A stretch of DNA of 64,000 nucleotides. It comes from Heterotrichella gracilis. Taxonomy: Eukaryota > Sar > Xanthophyceae > Tribonematales > Xanthonemataceae. The notes under the pieces are model-generated. The model had not been told where the DNA came from. It saw only the letters and a list, made by a program, of their open reading frames with translations, and did no database searches. This document shows, one piece after another, positions 20,565 through 33,053 of this stretch. How positions within the stretch are numbered: the stretch's first letter is position 1; every line of letters begins with the position of its first letter. The translations under genes and the position numbers were made by a program. Where the stretch lies: NCBI GenBank assembly GCA_032358255.1, contig JAULBX010028382.1:128329-192328 (forward strand), given 5' to 3'.

Positions 20565-23500
20565 TCATCCCAGTGCCAGCGCCCTTCCCCTGTGCGCGTG
20601 CAGGCTGTCACCCACATCCAACCCTGCCGGCAGCTCCCCCACGCCCTGCTCGTACAGGGTCACCCCCGGGTAGGCGATGGGTGCGCTGCCCAGGCACACC
20701 TCACCGCTGTACATGACCAGCGCTTGTTCAGGGGCAATGGCGCGCGCTGGCTGGCCAAAGAAGACCTGAGTCGGAGCAAACAAATAGTTGAATGATGACC
20801 TTGAACGTAAAGTAGATGAATAGATAAAATAGATAATAGGGGATTTATCTACAAATCTAACCTATCAGGGGTGCAGGGAAGTGGGTGTTCGGGGTTGAGA
20901 GGTTCAAATTGGGTTGGGTTTGTGCACCAATTGGGTGTTTTGGGACGTAGCATTGTTGTGCCGACGAGCCTGGAAGCCTTTCTTATGTCCCAAGACCTCT
21001 GGAAATAAGAGTGACCCCAACTTATTCATTAAATTAGCAACTGACAAAAGCAGCAGCTCTGGTGAATGGCCATGTGCTCACAATGTCCTCAGTAAGATCA
21101 TACATCTCCTGGAGACCAATCAGCCAAGGCAACACCCCGATCTCCCACCCCCACCTGCATCCCCCTTGCATCCACCGCCATGTCCTCAGGGCCCATCACA
21201 CAGAAGCGCGAGGCTGGCATGCTCAGTGGCGCCTGCTGGCTGGTGCCGGTGCTGGCGCTGATGGTGCAGGGCCGCACAGGCTGGCCGTAGCGCGCCTTGA
21301 ACTGCGCCTCCATGGTGCCTCCTCCGCACGCGCCCTGCACCACCCACACTCTGCTCAGCTGCTGGAGATGCCGGCCACGTCTGTTTAGGATCGTGCCAAT
21401 TCTAATGATTGGCCCTGAAATAAGCCTGCATGATGCCGCACTTGAACATGCACCGCCAGCAGGATGAACACTGCCATGTGCCCCAGATGAAATGTGAGGG
21501 ATGCCACAACATGTCTGCTGGAGTTGGTTGCCCCGTCTGTCTAGGACCCTGTCTCAATTCCGTGCCAATTTTTCAAAACCAGTCGACGTTGAATCCCCTA
21601 TCCCTGAGCTGATCACCGCCACGTTTATTGTACATATCGGTATGTCGACAGAACCACAATCAAAACCACTGCAAGTCTACCCGGATGGATGCCAACCTCG
21701 TTTAATGCTCATGCATGGATACCCCAATGACAAGCATGTGGGTATGAGTTTGAGTCCTATGCAAAGGCATGCGCATAGGCAAGGCGACCATTGAGCTGAG
21801 CCTGCATGATGCCGCACCTGAACGAGCCCTGCACCACTTGCACACTGGACACTAACATGTGCCCTTGATTAAGTGTGAAGGGTGCCACAGATCCCCACGC
21901 CACACCGATGCCACACCCCCATCCTGCATCCCAAACCCCACCCCATCCCCACCTCAAGGAGCTCCTGTGGAGCATGCCCAGCAATCCAGTGGGGCACCCT
22001 CAGCGCCGCGCTGGTGCAATAGAGCGCGGGGTGGTCCCCCCCCTGCACCACATACACCCTGCGCTGCACCACGTCCTTGCCGACCACGTAGGTGCGTGCA
22101 GCGGCGCCGCCTATGCCAGCGCGCTGGCCTACAAGGGATCCAAACACCACAACTAGAAATCAATCGATTTGTAAATTAATTACAATTTAAAATCCATTCA
22201 TTTGTTCAAAAACTTATTTCAAAACCAGATATGGGGGAAAATACAACGATCAATGCTCGAGCATATCCTGGTGAAAATACTCTCCCAAGATCAGCTCACA
22301 CTGCAACAGGATGCTGCAAGCAACCCAAACACTGCCATTCCCCTCGCCATCGCCACCAAGTCCGTACCAAATGTGAGCGCCAGGATGTTGCTGCAGGGTC
22401 CCAGGGAGGCGCCAGACTCAACATCAACAAACTCCCCTGCCACAGGTGGCACGTACTGTCCCAGGAAATCTGCAAAGTTGCGGCGGCCTGCATGCAGTGG
22501 GCACAGCCCTTGCTTCATATTGGTTGCATGAATCATACATGTCCTGAAAGTGTCCAAAGCGCCCCTAATTTTGTGTCAGACCGGCACAGGTATCCATGAT
22601 GCACCTGTTCATGACACATTCAGTGCCAGAAGAGCACATGCATGCCCACCAATAAGCAGATGCATGCCCTGCCCCGCTGCCCCGCTGCCCACCCGGCTCA
22701 ATGCACGCCCAGATGTCCCAATCTTACCCATGCCAATCTACCAAACCTGGGCAGCTTGAGGGATGCAATTGCTCGTGACACATTCCCTCATGGCAAGGCG
22801 CATGCCACACGTGGGCCTACCTATGAAGCAGATGCCTGCACTGCTCCGCTTGGCCGCCGGGTGCAGCCCCTGCCTCGCCGCCACCTCCCTCACATGGTGC
22901 TTGTGCAGCGCCCCAAGGGGGAAGACGCACGATTGGAGCGCGCGCTGCTCCACCGACGCCAGGAAGTAGGACTGGTCTTTGAGTGGGTCCACCCCCCTGA
23001 GGAGCTGTGTGGTGCCGTCGGGCGAGTGGCGGGTGCGCGCGTAGTGGCCAGTGGCAAGCATGTCTGCGCCCAAGCTGTGTGCGTGCCTCAACAGGGCATC
23101 AAACTTGATGTACCTGTGCGGTGCAGCAGCGACATGCCGTGAGGCTGATGGCAATGATTGGCGGACACTGCTCGAGTAACCGCATGGCAGCGTACTGGCT
23201 AATATTTAGCTAACATCATTTACCTGATTGCATACAGGGACATGCCGCATGACGGATCAGTGGACATTACTGTAAGCACGGCATGGCACCAGGCTGGTCA
23301 AATTCCAATTACCGCACCACTCTGCGAATCCCACAGACCTACCGATTACATGACAGGTCAGGATTGGGCGTCAGGCCCCTGCCGAATTTTGCCACAAACT
23401 CTGTGAACACCAGATTCCAGTAGCTGTTCACAAAATCCACCTCATGGAGGTCGATTTTGAGCTGGCTGCAGACCCTTTTTGCATCCCGCAGGTCCTGTTC

Positions 23501-23806
23501 CACTGAGCAGTTTTGGTTTCCTGTTTCCTCCGCCTCGTCCCAGTTTCGCATGAATATGCCAAACACCTTGTAGCCCTGCTGCTGGAGTAGGTAGGCAGCT
23601 ACCGCTGAGTCAACGCCGCCGGAGATGCCCACTGCTACATGGGTGTTGTGTGGCTGGTTGGGAGGAGGCGGCCGTGGTGGCTGTGCAGCGGTGGTGGTGA
23701 AGGTGCTGAATGCTGAGAGTGTGGCAGCTGGCAGGGAATGAGGGAGGAGCTGATGGATGCATCGGGAGGGCAGGTGTTTCCGGAATGAGGCGATGCGCTG
23801 CAACAT
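20565..23806 (-). CDS. TRMU: tRNA-specific 2-thiouridylase (TRMU / MnmA family)
   Basis: Six exons in transcript order: 23,806-23,343, 23,113-22,821, 22,487-22,368, 22,128-21,953, 21,361-21,155, 20,765-20,565; all phases agree, giving 486 residues. The enzyme thiolates U34 of tRNA Lys/Glu/Gln in mitochondria or plastids, using ATP and persulfide sulfur. Visible: an N-terminal extension of about 55 residues rich in Ser/Thr/Pro/His (probable organelle targeting), the PP-loop SGGVDS, GIFMRNWDE, the first catalytic cysteine in NPDLSCNRYIKF, the second in GICFIGRRNF, then FGQRAGIGG, DHPALY and the C-terminal beta-barrel with ARAIAPEQALVMYSGE. Start: the first ATG, which lies only 41 bases after the stop of the PKR1-like gene on the same strand. 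The introns contain decayed copies of exons 2 and 5. Confidence 0.93.
21405..21470 (-). pseudogene. Relic of TRMU exon 5 in intron 4 (first)
   Basis: The minus strand reads FKCGIMQAYFRA where exon 5 has the GTMEAQFKARYG region. Similarity is moderate and extends into the flank. It resembles the relic at 21,790 more closely than the real exon, so one relic was probably copied from the other. Confidence 0.5.
21790..21850 (-). pseudogene. Relic of TRMU exon 5 in intron 4 (second)
   Basis: The minus strand reads VQVVQGSFRCGIMQAQL, close to VWVVQGACGGGTMEAQF of exon 5. It lies between exons 4 and 5, has lost the distal part of the exon and is about 375 bases from the first relic. Confidence 0.6.
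22600..22705 (-). pseudogene. Relic of the 3' end of TRMU exon 2 in intron 2
   Basis: The sequence here repeats the exon 2 end and intron start at about 22,760-22,860: both contain a word like ATGCATCTGCTT (real exon GCATCTGCTTC, coding GICFI) followed by matching intron bases (GTGTCATGAACA versus GTGTCACGAGCA). Coding capacity is lost. Confidence 0.5.
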
Positions 23807-23847
23807 GCGCGCCCTCTGCCTGCTTGATCAGGCGCTGTGCTGGTGCT

Positions 23848-24652
23848 TTACTCGTCTTTCTTTGACTGCTGGTCCTGCTCTTCAGCTGGTGGTCCGGCCT
23901 CACCCTCCTTGCCAAACAGCTCCTCCTGCTGGGTCTTTGCATCAACCAGGCCAACCTCTGCCAAGAACCTAGTACAGAAAGCAAACAGCCACAGTTGAAC
24001 CCCACTCACTCAATTAAACCCCACTCCTGACCTAGCACAGAAACAGCACAGCCACAACTGCCCCCCAACTAGCAACACAACCGAAACCCACTTCTACTTT
24101 CGGTTACTTAGTGTGCTATGAATGATCTTTTGGTAAACATGAATGGATTTATAAGGGGAGCATGAGTGCCTAAAAAGTTACCCAAGTTGGACACAAGTGC
24201 AACAGTGGTGGGCTGTCACATGCCGTCTGCGCACTCACCAGTTGATGGACACAGCAAGCCCTACTGCGAGCAGTAGCAGGAAGACCAGGTGAGGAGCAAG
24301 GCCAGGATATGCTTGGTAGGTTGTTATCAGCACAAACAGCAGGCACACCACAGTGGCACCCAGCACCACGTTCAGCACGATCTCTGTAGGCTTCTGCAAG
24401 GGGCATACATTAATTGATCGAGCACTGCACAGCACAAATGGGAGCTGACCTAGCTTAGGATCAGCGATACTTTGAGTTTTTGGTTAGTCAAATGCCATGT
24501 TTGTCAACAAACTTAGCAGCCTGCCGAAGTCTCTATACTTGAAGGATGTACTGCACGCTTCATTAGGGTTACGACCTAACGAATCCGTGGGAAACTCCGC
24601 TTACATTGACTCCACTCGCCAGCGCGCCATACAGGATATCCTCCAGCCACAT
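23848..24652 (-). CDS. PKR1-like ER membrane protein (V-ATPase assembly factor family)
   Basis: Three phase-consistent exons (24,652-24,605, 24,393-24,239, 23,968-23,848) give 107 residues. The order is a short N-terminal segment (MWLEDILYGALASG), two adjacent membrane helices (about residues 20-40 and 47-65) and the family hallmark SINWFLAE right after the second helix, made across a splice junction; then a charged Glu/Lys/Gln tail. Yeast Pkr1 is an ER protein needed to assemble the V0 sector of the vacuolar ATPase, and length and layout fit. Its stop codon is 41 bases before the ATG of TRMU on the same strand, so both may be read from one transcript. Identification rests on the two-helix layout and the SINWF motif. 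Confidence 0.72.
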
Positions 24653-25519
24653 CTGATTGAGCAGGGTGGTTATGCATGCATATGGCAAAGGCGGCGGTAT
24701 GCGTGGTGCGTGCTCGTCAAGAGTCAGTCAAGGAGGCTGTTCGCTTAAACAACCCACTTCATACTTCAAACAAGTAAGGGCTAACCAATTGGTGGTAGAT
24801 CTTGTCGAACAGAACTGGTAAATACAACCCTAGGCTAGGGTCACTTTGAAAACTAAATTTATTTTCGTGCCTGAAAAAAATAGTGGCCTCCTGGAACCCT
24901 GAAACGTTCAACTCCTCCTCTGCTGGTACTCTTACGGTTGACTATCGGCAACAAAGCAGTATGGAACGCTTGGCTGTAGCAGGACCCTCTCAAAGATACT
25001 GTGCAACCCGGACCAGCTGCAGAGCTATACATTGGCAGATGCCGTAGGGCCGCATTCACATGCCAGGTAGGACGAGGAATCAATACCTTGCAAGTGTGCG
25101 CTACGTTTGTTCCTCTTGATGTATACTAAGCCCTCAGTTGAGCATCCCTTCCGTTTGTTCGTGCATGCATTTCCCAAGGAGGGTTTTGTGGGGCAGGTGC
25201 CTTCGTGACGGTTGATTGGGGTGCGTGCAGGCATGACCCAACCACACTTGTGTTCCCTTGCAGGGAAAGGGTTATCGCGCAGCAAAAGCTAGTATAAAAA
25301 CGTGCACCACATATAGTAGCGACACTTATGTTTACATACACACCCAATTGTGCCACCGCTGCATGCATCCAACCAGAAGACCAACCTCTTGCTCTGGGGG
25401 ACCAGGGCCAGCTTTGCAGCGTATACTCGTTCATTTGGACACAGGTCGTAGCATAGACTTCAACAGATTCACAGGTGCTCCCTCTGCAGACTGCGCTTAG
25501 TCAACCGTCAGTCACAACC
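24653..25519. other. Divergent promoter region between PKR1-like and the TPR-CS gene
   Basis: No gene recognised. It should hold the promoter of the PKR1/TRMU pair (minus) and of the large + strand gene. GTCACAACCATGG around the start at 25,520 is a good initiation context. Confidence 0.4.
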
Positions 25520-28500
25520 ATGGGGCCTATAGTGGAGCCCATCCAGGAGCCCACCAAGGATGCTGTGGAGGTTGAGAAAGAGAAAGGCAATAAAGCTTTC
25601 AAAACCAAGGTGACTTGTGAACGGAAACATCAGAGCCTATTGGGCCCCGTTGGGATCTCAACAAACCAGTACTGCAATGTGTCAGTGGTGTTCCATGATA
25701 ATGCAAGACCACAGACCAAAGTGGGTGGTGTGCACATGTCAGGACTACGAAGGCGCATTCAGGCACTACAGCGCAGCTTTGCAGCTGGTTGACACAGGAA
25801 GTTCTAACGGGGAACAAGCAGTGAAGATTCTCACCAACCGAGCCAAGGTGAGGTCCTGCAACCTGGGCTGTGCACCTTGCGCCATGGCAATTGGGCTGCT
25901 GGGGATTGCTTGTAACACCTGGCTCAATAGCTTCACAAAAGTGCTAGGCAATGACAGTAACGGTGCTTTGTAACAGGTGAACAAGTCGCTCAAGCGGTTT
26001 GAGGCTGCCCGGCAAGACTGTGAGGCAGCCATCGCCATTGACCCTCGTGCTGTGAAGGCATTGTATCATGGTGCCCACGTGGCGCTGTGCCTCAGGGACT
26101 ACAGCACATCATGCAGCCTTGCACGCCAGCTTCTGATTTTGGAGCCACAGGTGCGGCAGCCAGTCTGGACCCTGAGCCACTCAACAACATGCCCATTGCA
26201 CGAGCCCCCTCCACAGCACAGTGTGGGTTGCGATGCTCATTTTTCATTTGGTTGACAGCCTCATGCAAGTTTACCAGATTCAATGCTTCAGCATCCAGTT
26301 GGTTGCTTCTTGCAGAATGGAGATGCGCTTCAGCTACTTTCAACAGCAGAAAAGTGCCAGCAGTATTCTGACATGATTAGCAGCCTTCCGCAAGTTGCCC
26401 AGATGGCACAGCAAGAGCATGGGGAGCCACATTGCACCTCCAATGGTAAGAAGCAACTGTGTTCATCCCACTGGTCTTTGCTTGTATGCGGGTGTAGTCA
26501 TTTATCAGCAAATGGTCTGTCATGTGCGCAGGAACTGTCACATCGACCTCCAGCATCCTCAAAGTGCATATGCTTGTACAGCTACTGCTAGATGACGAGC
26601 TGTGCGAGGAGCTCGGCGTTGACCCTGATGTGAATCTTGTGTTGAAACAATTGCAAGAGGTGGGTGACAAGCTGTGTACTGGCATGCAGCATGTGGTAAC
26701 ATGGAAAGTGCACTTTGGTGTAAAGCATCATTTTTGCCAGCAGACCTGATGTGTAATTTCAAAAACTGAAGGAAAACATGTTATATTGCACCCCTTTCAG
26801 GTATTGCAAGGTAACACAGCTAACCAGGCTGCCTTTGAGGCATGCAGAGGTTACCCTGCGGTGCTACAGTACTTCACAGATGCGTATTGTGAGGCGGTGT
26901 CTCAGGTCCTGAAAGCGGCAGGGAGCCCAGCCTTAGACATGCCTGGCAGCATGTGGCCTGTGCACTTGGTGAAGTGCTTGGCAGCTAAATGCGGCAGCGC
27001 TGGGGAATCCAAGCAAGTTTTGCGATGTGAGTGGGATCCCTTTCTGAGCTGAACTTCTATCCACCTGTCACAGTCGCGCGCAATTGTGCAATGTGCTGAC
27101 GTTGTGCAAAATGCAGGTGCTCTTCAACTGCTGGAGTATGGATCTGACGATGCGTGGCTTAGAAACAATATTTTCCTGCAAAATGATGGCGGCGAACCAT
27201 GCATCCTGCAAGGAGTACTCAGAAATCTGACAGACAGCGAGTCGCTGGATTATTACACATTTAATGGCGCGCAACACACTATTAGCATCCTGCAAAGGTT
27301 GGTAATTGCTGGGACATTCATAACAAGGACATTTTTCCTGGACGCATGTGCTAGGATTTTAGTGTGTAATTTATCATAAATGACGCTGTGAAAATTTTCC
27401 GTGCCTGCATGGCCTCGAAAACGTACATTCAGCATTCAGCACAAAAATGCTACCTGTGCAGCCTAGTTACCACTGATAGTGGCACTGGGATTGATCAGGT
27501 ATTCAAGGGACAAGGAGTCACGAGAAGCTCTCATGCTGATGGGTATGAAGCCTCTGCACTACCTACTACAAGCGTACCACAATGTTCCCCTCCTGGAAGG
27601 TGGATGGGTGTACAACATGAATGAATACGACGGAGAGAATGTCCTGCAGAAGCTGCAGAGTGACGATCAAGTAAGTGCTGGAAATGGGCTATGTAACAGA
27701 TCTGTCGTGCAATGGTACGGTACGCTTGCTCAAAGATAAAATATCAATGTGCAGCAAAATGTTGATCAAATAAAATTATATTGACTGTGTACTGACGCAC
27801 CAGCTAGTGCTCCATTGGAAAGGGGCCCAGATTGCATATTTTGGTCACCAGATATGCGTTTGCTTTTGCGCTTTATAAGTCTGAAATAATGTTCTCATTT
27901 GCAGTTCCTTGAATTGATTCGTCACAAGCAGCGCAAGGTATACTACAAACCTGCAGTCGATCTGCACCGCAACATTCTGCTTGTATTCTGGCAGTTCAGT
28001 CAGGACTGGGACCTTTTGCGGTCTGAAGCGTTGTGCAAGCGCACCGACAGGAAGGGTGTGGCTAAGACTGTAGCATCCGAATTGATGACAGGTGTGACGA
28101 TCTGCATGATCACGTATTTCCTGAACGGCTGTGCGGCTTGTAGTACACACTTGCAGTGCTTTGCCATGCCTAACATGTTGAAGGGATTGTGCTACTGCGC
28201 AGATTTTATTAATATTGTGGTTGACCTTGAAAGCCACAGCCCAAAGAAGCTGGCTTCAACTTTAGGGCTGGATGGGAAACCCAAGGGTGCTGCAAAGAAA
28301 CCCTTTGCCGCAGACTTCATTGACAACCCTTCTGGGGATATGTACATCCAAAAAGATTGGGAGAATGCAAAGGGTTTGAAAGGTGAGCCTTAGGAGTAAT
28401 TCCCAACTGGGCAGCTGAGCAAGGAGGTTTAACATCAAACTGCTTGGCCACAGTGGGGGGCAGCAAAATGAATGGCCATGCATGCATATGGGCGCAACCA

Positions 28501-31500
28501 TCTTATATTATGCATGTCACCATCAGTCACAGTGGGAGTGACCACATTGCTGGCATGCCCCACTATGCATGTGAATGTCAGCGCATGTTGGAGGTACACG
28601 CAATCCTGATACGTATATAATACGTATCGATGTTGAAATAAGGTTTGCCTGACAGTCACCGGGTGGGTACTTAATCAAATGCAAGCAAACAGATAATTAT
28701 GCGCCTTGTCTCAGGCTCCCTACATTGAGGAAGTAAGAGAGTGAGATAAGTCCAACGTGGCTAACGATGAATCCTTTGCACATCTCAACTCTTAATAACT
28801 GAGACCGTGATTGAGCTGCTGCATTTGCAGATGACGAGGTACCCGATATGCAGTCAGTTGATCAAGTAACCCAGCTCGAGGTTTGCCTGGATATCCTACT
28901 GGTGGTGACCAAGCACAAGTCCCTAGCAACCACTCTCTACAAGCGTGAGATCACTGCGCTTCTGGAAAGGCTGTCTAACTTCATCACGCCAGCTGTGTTG
29001 GAGAAGGCTGAGCTGCTGTATGCACAGCTTGTGCTGATATCCGAGGCGCTGTTCTTCAGAGAGATCATTGAGAGCAGGATAACGCTGGCCATCTGCGGCC
29101 TGCTGTTCACAAACCAGGCTAAAGCCATGAGCACTGCATGTGAGAACCTGAGCTGTAGTGTGGATACGTGCAGTGGCGATGACTTCCAACGCCTGACAAG
29201 GGCAGATGGCGGTCTTTACGAGGTGAGTTTGAGCATCAATTCTAGGATGTGACGAGGCTGGCCCGGGACAATAATACTGGGTGCAAGAGCCAGTTGCGCG
29301 CAATATGCATGCTTACAATTGTTAACCCCATTACAATCAATTCCTGCTTTGTACCAACCCGTTGATCTGCAGGCCATGTTATGCCGCACCTTACTGTAGG
29401 CAGTAATAACATCAGGAATTTCCAAAAGATGTAACGCATTGACCACACTTCTCCTCAGTGACACCTAGTCTTTTTTCCTGCAATGCAGGTGCTGAAACAG
29501 CTGCAGTTGGTGTATGGGCATCGCCAGTTGTCATCTTCTGGAGACATGGAGGTGACTGGGGGTGACTCAGAAAAGAAATCATTTATTGAGAATGCAAAAA
29601 CGCTGTTTTTGCGGTGCCTTGAGCGCGCAAAGTACAGGAATGGGCACACGCGTGCTGGGCCACCTAGGGATGGGTGCTGGGGTCAGCTGCAAGAGACAGA
29701 CATCTTACTCTTGCATGAAGATGTTGAAGGTGAGCCATGTTCCACAGTTGGCAAAATAAAATAATTTACATATTATTCACCATAAATCATGGTCCATGAT
29801 AGATGAGCACCTGCACACCAGATACAAGAGGCAATGCCAAGTCCTTTTTGCAGAGAAGAAGATTTACAACTTCAAGCAGCCCAGCAAACCAACAACAAGC
29901 CAGCCAACAGCAACCAAGCCTTCTTCCCCAACACCTACAATTCCCGACAAGGTGGTCAAGCAACAGGCGGTCAACACCAAGCCTGCAGCCCAGCAATCCG
30001 TGCCTGCACGTGCTGGGAATGGTTCTCAGGCTCAGGCAAAGGGCCCTGCAGCTGTCCAATCTGCGGCTGCGACTAAAAAGGCAGGCATGAAGATTGAGAA
30101 CCTGACGCATGCGCTTCCCTGGGACCGCAATATCCTGGCTGCAAATGTGGCGGCACCACCACCATACCTGAATGGGTCTGGGGCCATCAAGAAGGGGTTC
30201 TTTGGGGGCAAGAGAAGAGGACGATCAGTGTTGCAGGTATGCTGGTTGAAAACTGTCCCCCATAGTCCGTTAAATCATTTTGCACTGCATTGGTATGCTG
30301 CCACTGGTTGGCAGCTGGTTGGGATGGCAATGGTTGCTCTAGCTGAATCATGCAATGGGGATGGCTGCTTATCAGAATGACATTGTGACAAAATAGTTGG
30401 TTGCCAAATGGATGGCTTCTGCCCTTGGTTGCACAGGAGAACCAGAGCACCACTGGGCAGCAGCATGACACAGAGATACAGGATGCGCCTCCCAATAACC
30501 CATTGTTGGAGCACACAGTCATAGAAGAGATCCTAGTTGAGACGCCTCCTACCCCAACAAAGACAATCGCATCCTCAGTGCAGCACCGGTTCTCAGAAGC
30601 AGGTATAGCTTTGAAAATGCTGGCACGAGTAACCATGAGTTGCGACTGTTTGGTATACACCCAAGCAGGAAGAAAGAAATACTCATTTCCCTCAAAGAAT
30701 CGCCAGGTACTGCCCCTGGTATTGATGCAAAAAACGTTGGAAAATATTGTGAACCATTGCCGATGCACTTGTTGAAGGCCGAGTGGGTTATCTGGCATGC
30801 ACATGATAATGTGTGAGTGCACGAGCAATGTTTTTGCTGTTGTACAGTGGAGAACATCTTTATCATTTCTGGAAAAATTCCCAGTAAATCCTGTTTGCAT
30901 TGTCATTTAATGATGGTCCCCTGATCCACCGCAGAGGCAGCAGCTGCTCCTGCACCTGCCCAAACCACAACTTCAGCTCCCAAAGCAAGCCCTCAAAAGC
31001 CGCCCAAGCACCATGCTTTTGTTGTGGAGGAAGCCGAGGAGGAGAGCAGCTCTGACAGTGATGATGGCTGTGTGGACATCTACGACTCCACGCCATCACC
31101 GGCTGTGCGCCAGCTGCGGAAGGTGGGTGGGAGTGGCTTGGTCTGGCGCTGCAAGGAGGCACTACAAGTGCCTGCCGCTGGGAACATGTTTGCAAACCTA
31201 GTGGGCCTGATGATGCTCCATAGTGCGTTTATCACAATTTCCATTATAGAGTGGATGCACCTTTGATATTTGCAAGGGATCACGGCCAATTAAGGGATTA
31301 CATTACTTATGTATACCACCATATGCACCTCATCTCAAGTTGCATTTGCAGGAATAGCAGGGGACATGGTGACCAGGAAAAAATGTGCCCTTCATTTGCT
31401 AAATCCCTTAACCAACACGCCCACGTAAATCACTACTCTTCATGATCGATCTGTTATATTCATTCGCTTTCTTTTCCTCAGGACTGGATGGCCAGGCCAA

Positions 31501-32261
31501 TGGAGAGCAAGTTCCGGTGGACCCAGGGGGACACCGAGGTCCACTTTGACCTGGAGCTGCCAGCTGGCACCCGCAAGAGGGAACTGGATGTCAAGTTCAC
31601 ACCCACGCACCTGGCCATCAAGCTGAGCTGGCTCGGGGAGGTGCTGTGTGAGGAGCTGGCCAGGAGGATCAAGCCCAGCGAGAGCTCCTATGCGCTGGAC
31701 TACAAGGGCGCTGGCAATGCTGTGGTGGTGAGTGAGTTGGTGGCAGGTGGCAGTTTATGGTAATAGAGGGTTGATCAAAGTGGAGTCCATCCTTTGAGCT
31801 GAGAGGTAGTACCCAATTCACAAATCTCATATGCGTATTGAGGCGGCTGCCTGTGGTACAACTGCATAAACTTGCAATTGCTTCATCCATTAATGACAAC
31901 CAAACCCCATGGCACATCCACAGTGCCTCCTGTAATTATACCCGCACAGAGTTCCACGGCCAGCGTGACTCAGTGCACCCCTCATACCTACTCCCCATTC
32001 CTGCAGCTGTCCATCTGCATGGTGAAGGATTTCATCAAGTTCTGGCCCGCGCCGTGGAAGGGGGGCCCTGTGGCTGACCTGCGCCAGGTCATACGCGACT
32101 ACCACGAGGTGGATGGGGGGGGCAGCGATGCAGAGCTGAGCCTGGAGGCGCGCCAGCTGGTGGAGGAGTACCGGGCGAGGGAGCAGGCGGTGGCTGATGG
32201 CCTGATGTCACGGGAGGCGGCATACCTGGACTTCAACGTTTCTATTGGGGACCTGCAGTGA
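25520..32261 (+). CDS. Large TPR / armadillo-like / CS-domain protein, putative co-chaperone
   Basis: About 1,175 residues. Exons: 25,520-25,609, 25,743-25,847, 25,977-26,150, 26,316-26,445, 26,532-26,659, 26,801-27,016, 27,074-27,297, 27,499-27,670, 27,905-28,091, 28,203-28,382, 28,831-29,222, 29,489-29,729, 29,803-30,236, 30,437-30,602, 30,935-31,122, 31,482-31,727, 32,007-32,261. Only the donor after 27,016 is weak (GTTTTG). N-terminal TPRs (KEKGNKAFKTKDYEGAF, residues about 20-125) are followed by roughly 500 residues of helical, armadillo-like sequence, a low-complexity Pro/Thr/Gln/Ala linker, an acidic EEESSSDSDD stretch, and a C-terminal p23/NudC-type CS domain (FRWTQGDTEVHFDLELP to ICMVKDFIKFW). 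TPR plus ARM recalls TTC12 and UNC45, which help Hsp90 fold dyneins and myosins; the CS domain also points to Hsp90 work. The exact function is unknown to me. Confidence 0.75.
28608..28628. repeat. 9-bp inverted repeat, 3-base loop, in an intron
   Basis: GATACGTAT and its complement around ATA, inside the 28,383-28,830 intron of the TPR-CS gene. Probably incidental. Confidence 0.5.
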
Positions 32262-33053
32262 TGATTATATGCGTGCATGGGTAGTGTAGAGGATATGTGC
32301 GGCCTAGCTAGGAGGTACTATAGGAGGCAATGCCATGGCATGTAGGAGGTACATTGTATCATGTTGTCAACATGATAAAGATATTCATGTATCATGATGT
32401 TGCCAGACTGGCCATTGTTGTTAGCGGCACATCAATTAACCGAACGGATTATGATGCATCTGTATGGATTGAATCAGGCCTGGATGGGAGATCTCGAATA
32501 GCTGGGCACCACCCTTTGGGCATGTGTCAGTAGACTATCATAGCAGGATGTGCATGCCATGAGTGAATTTGCGATTGCAACGACATTGCCTGGCAGACTT
32601 TCAAGTTGGCCCTGGCCCACCACCACAAAGTCTAATACAAATGACAGCGTCCTGTAATTCCTGGCATCCAAAATATTACAAGGTTGTGTCAGAGTTGGGC
32701 ACCCCAGACAGTAGCCACTGGTCCCATCCTGGGCTAGTGATGCACTGTTGGTGATCCAATCGTGATCATGCACACCAGTGCACACGCAGGCATGATTATT
32801 TCTCTGAGGTCATTGACATTGCAATCGCCATGCTGTGGTCCATAGTCGGCAACGCATTGCCATAAACCAGATTGGTGGCAAATGTGAAGTCAGTCCTGCA
32901 TTTAAAAAAATCATTCAAGGTGCTTTAATGCTCATGAGTCATGACGCTCAGCCAGTACTCAGTTAAGTGTCAACCCGCCATTATCAGCTGTCTGTCCCCC
33001 TGGCGATGAGCGATGGTTCAAGCTCCAACCCAGCTGGAGGTCCCACTAGGGCA
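32262..33053. other. Convergent spacer between the TPR-CS and BTB genes
   Basis: No gene recognised. It carries the 3' UTRs of both neighbours. Confidence 0.45.

Noticed and set aside
30669-30706. Possible 38-base exon in the TPR-CS gene
   Set aside because: Including it puts the next exon (30,935) in the wrong frame; joining 30,602 directly to 30,935 keeps the phase.
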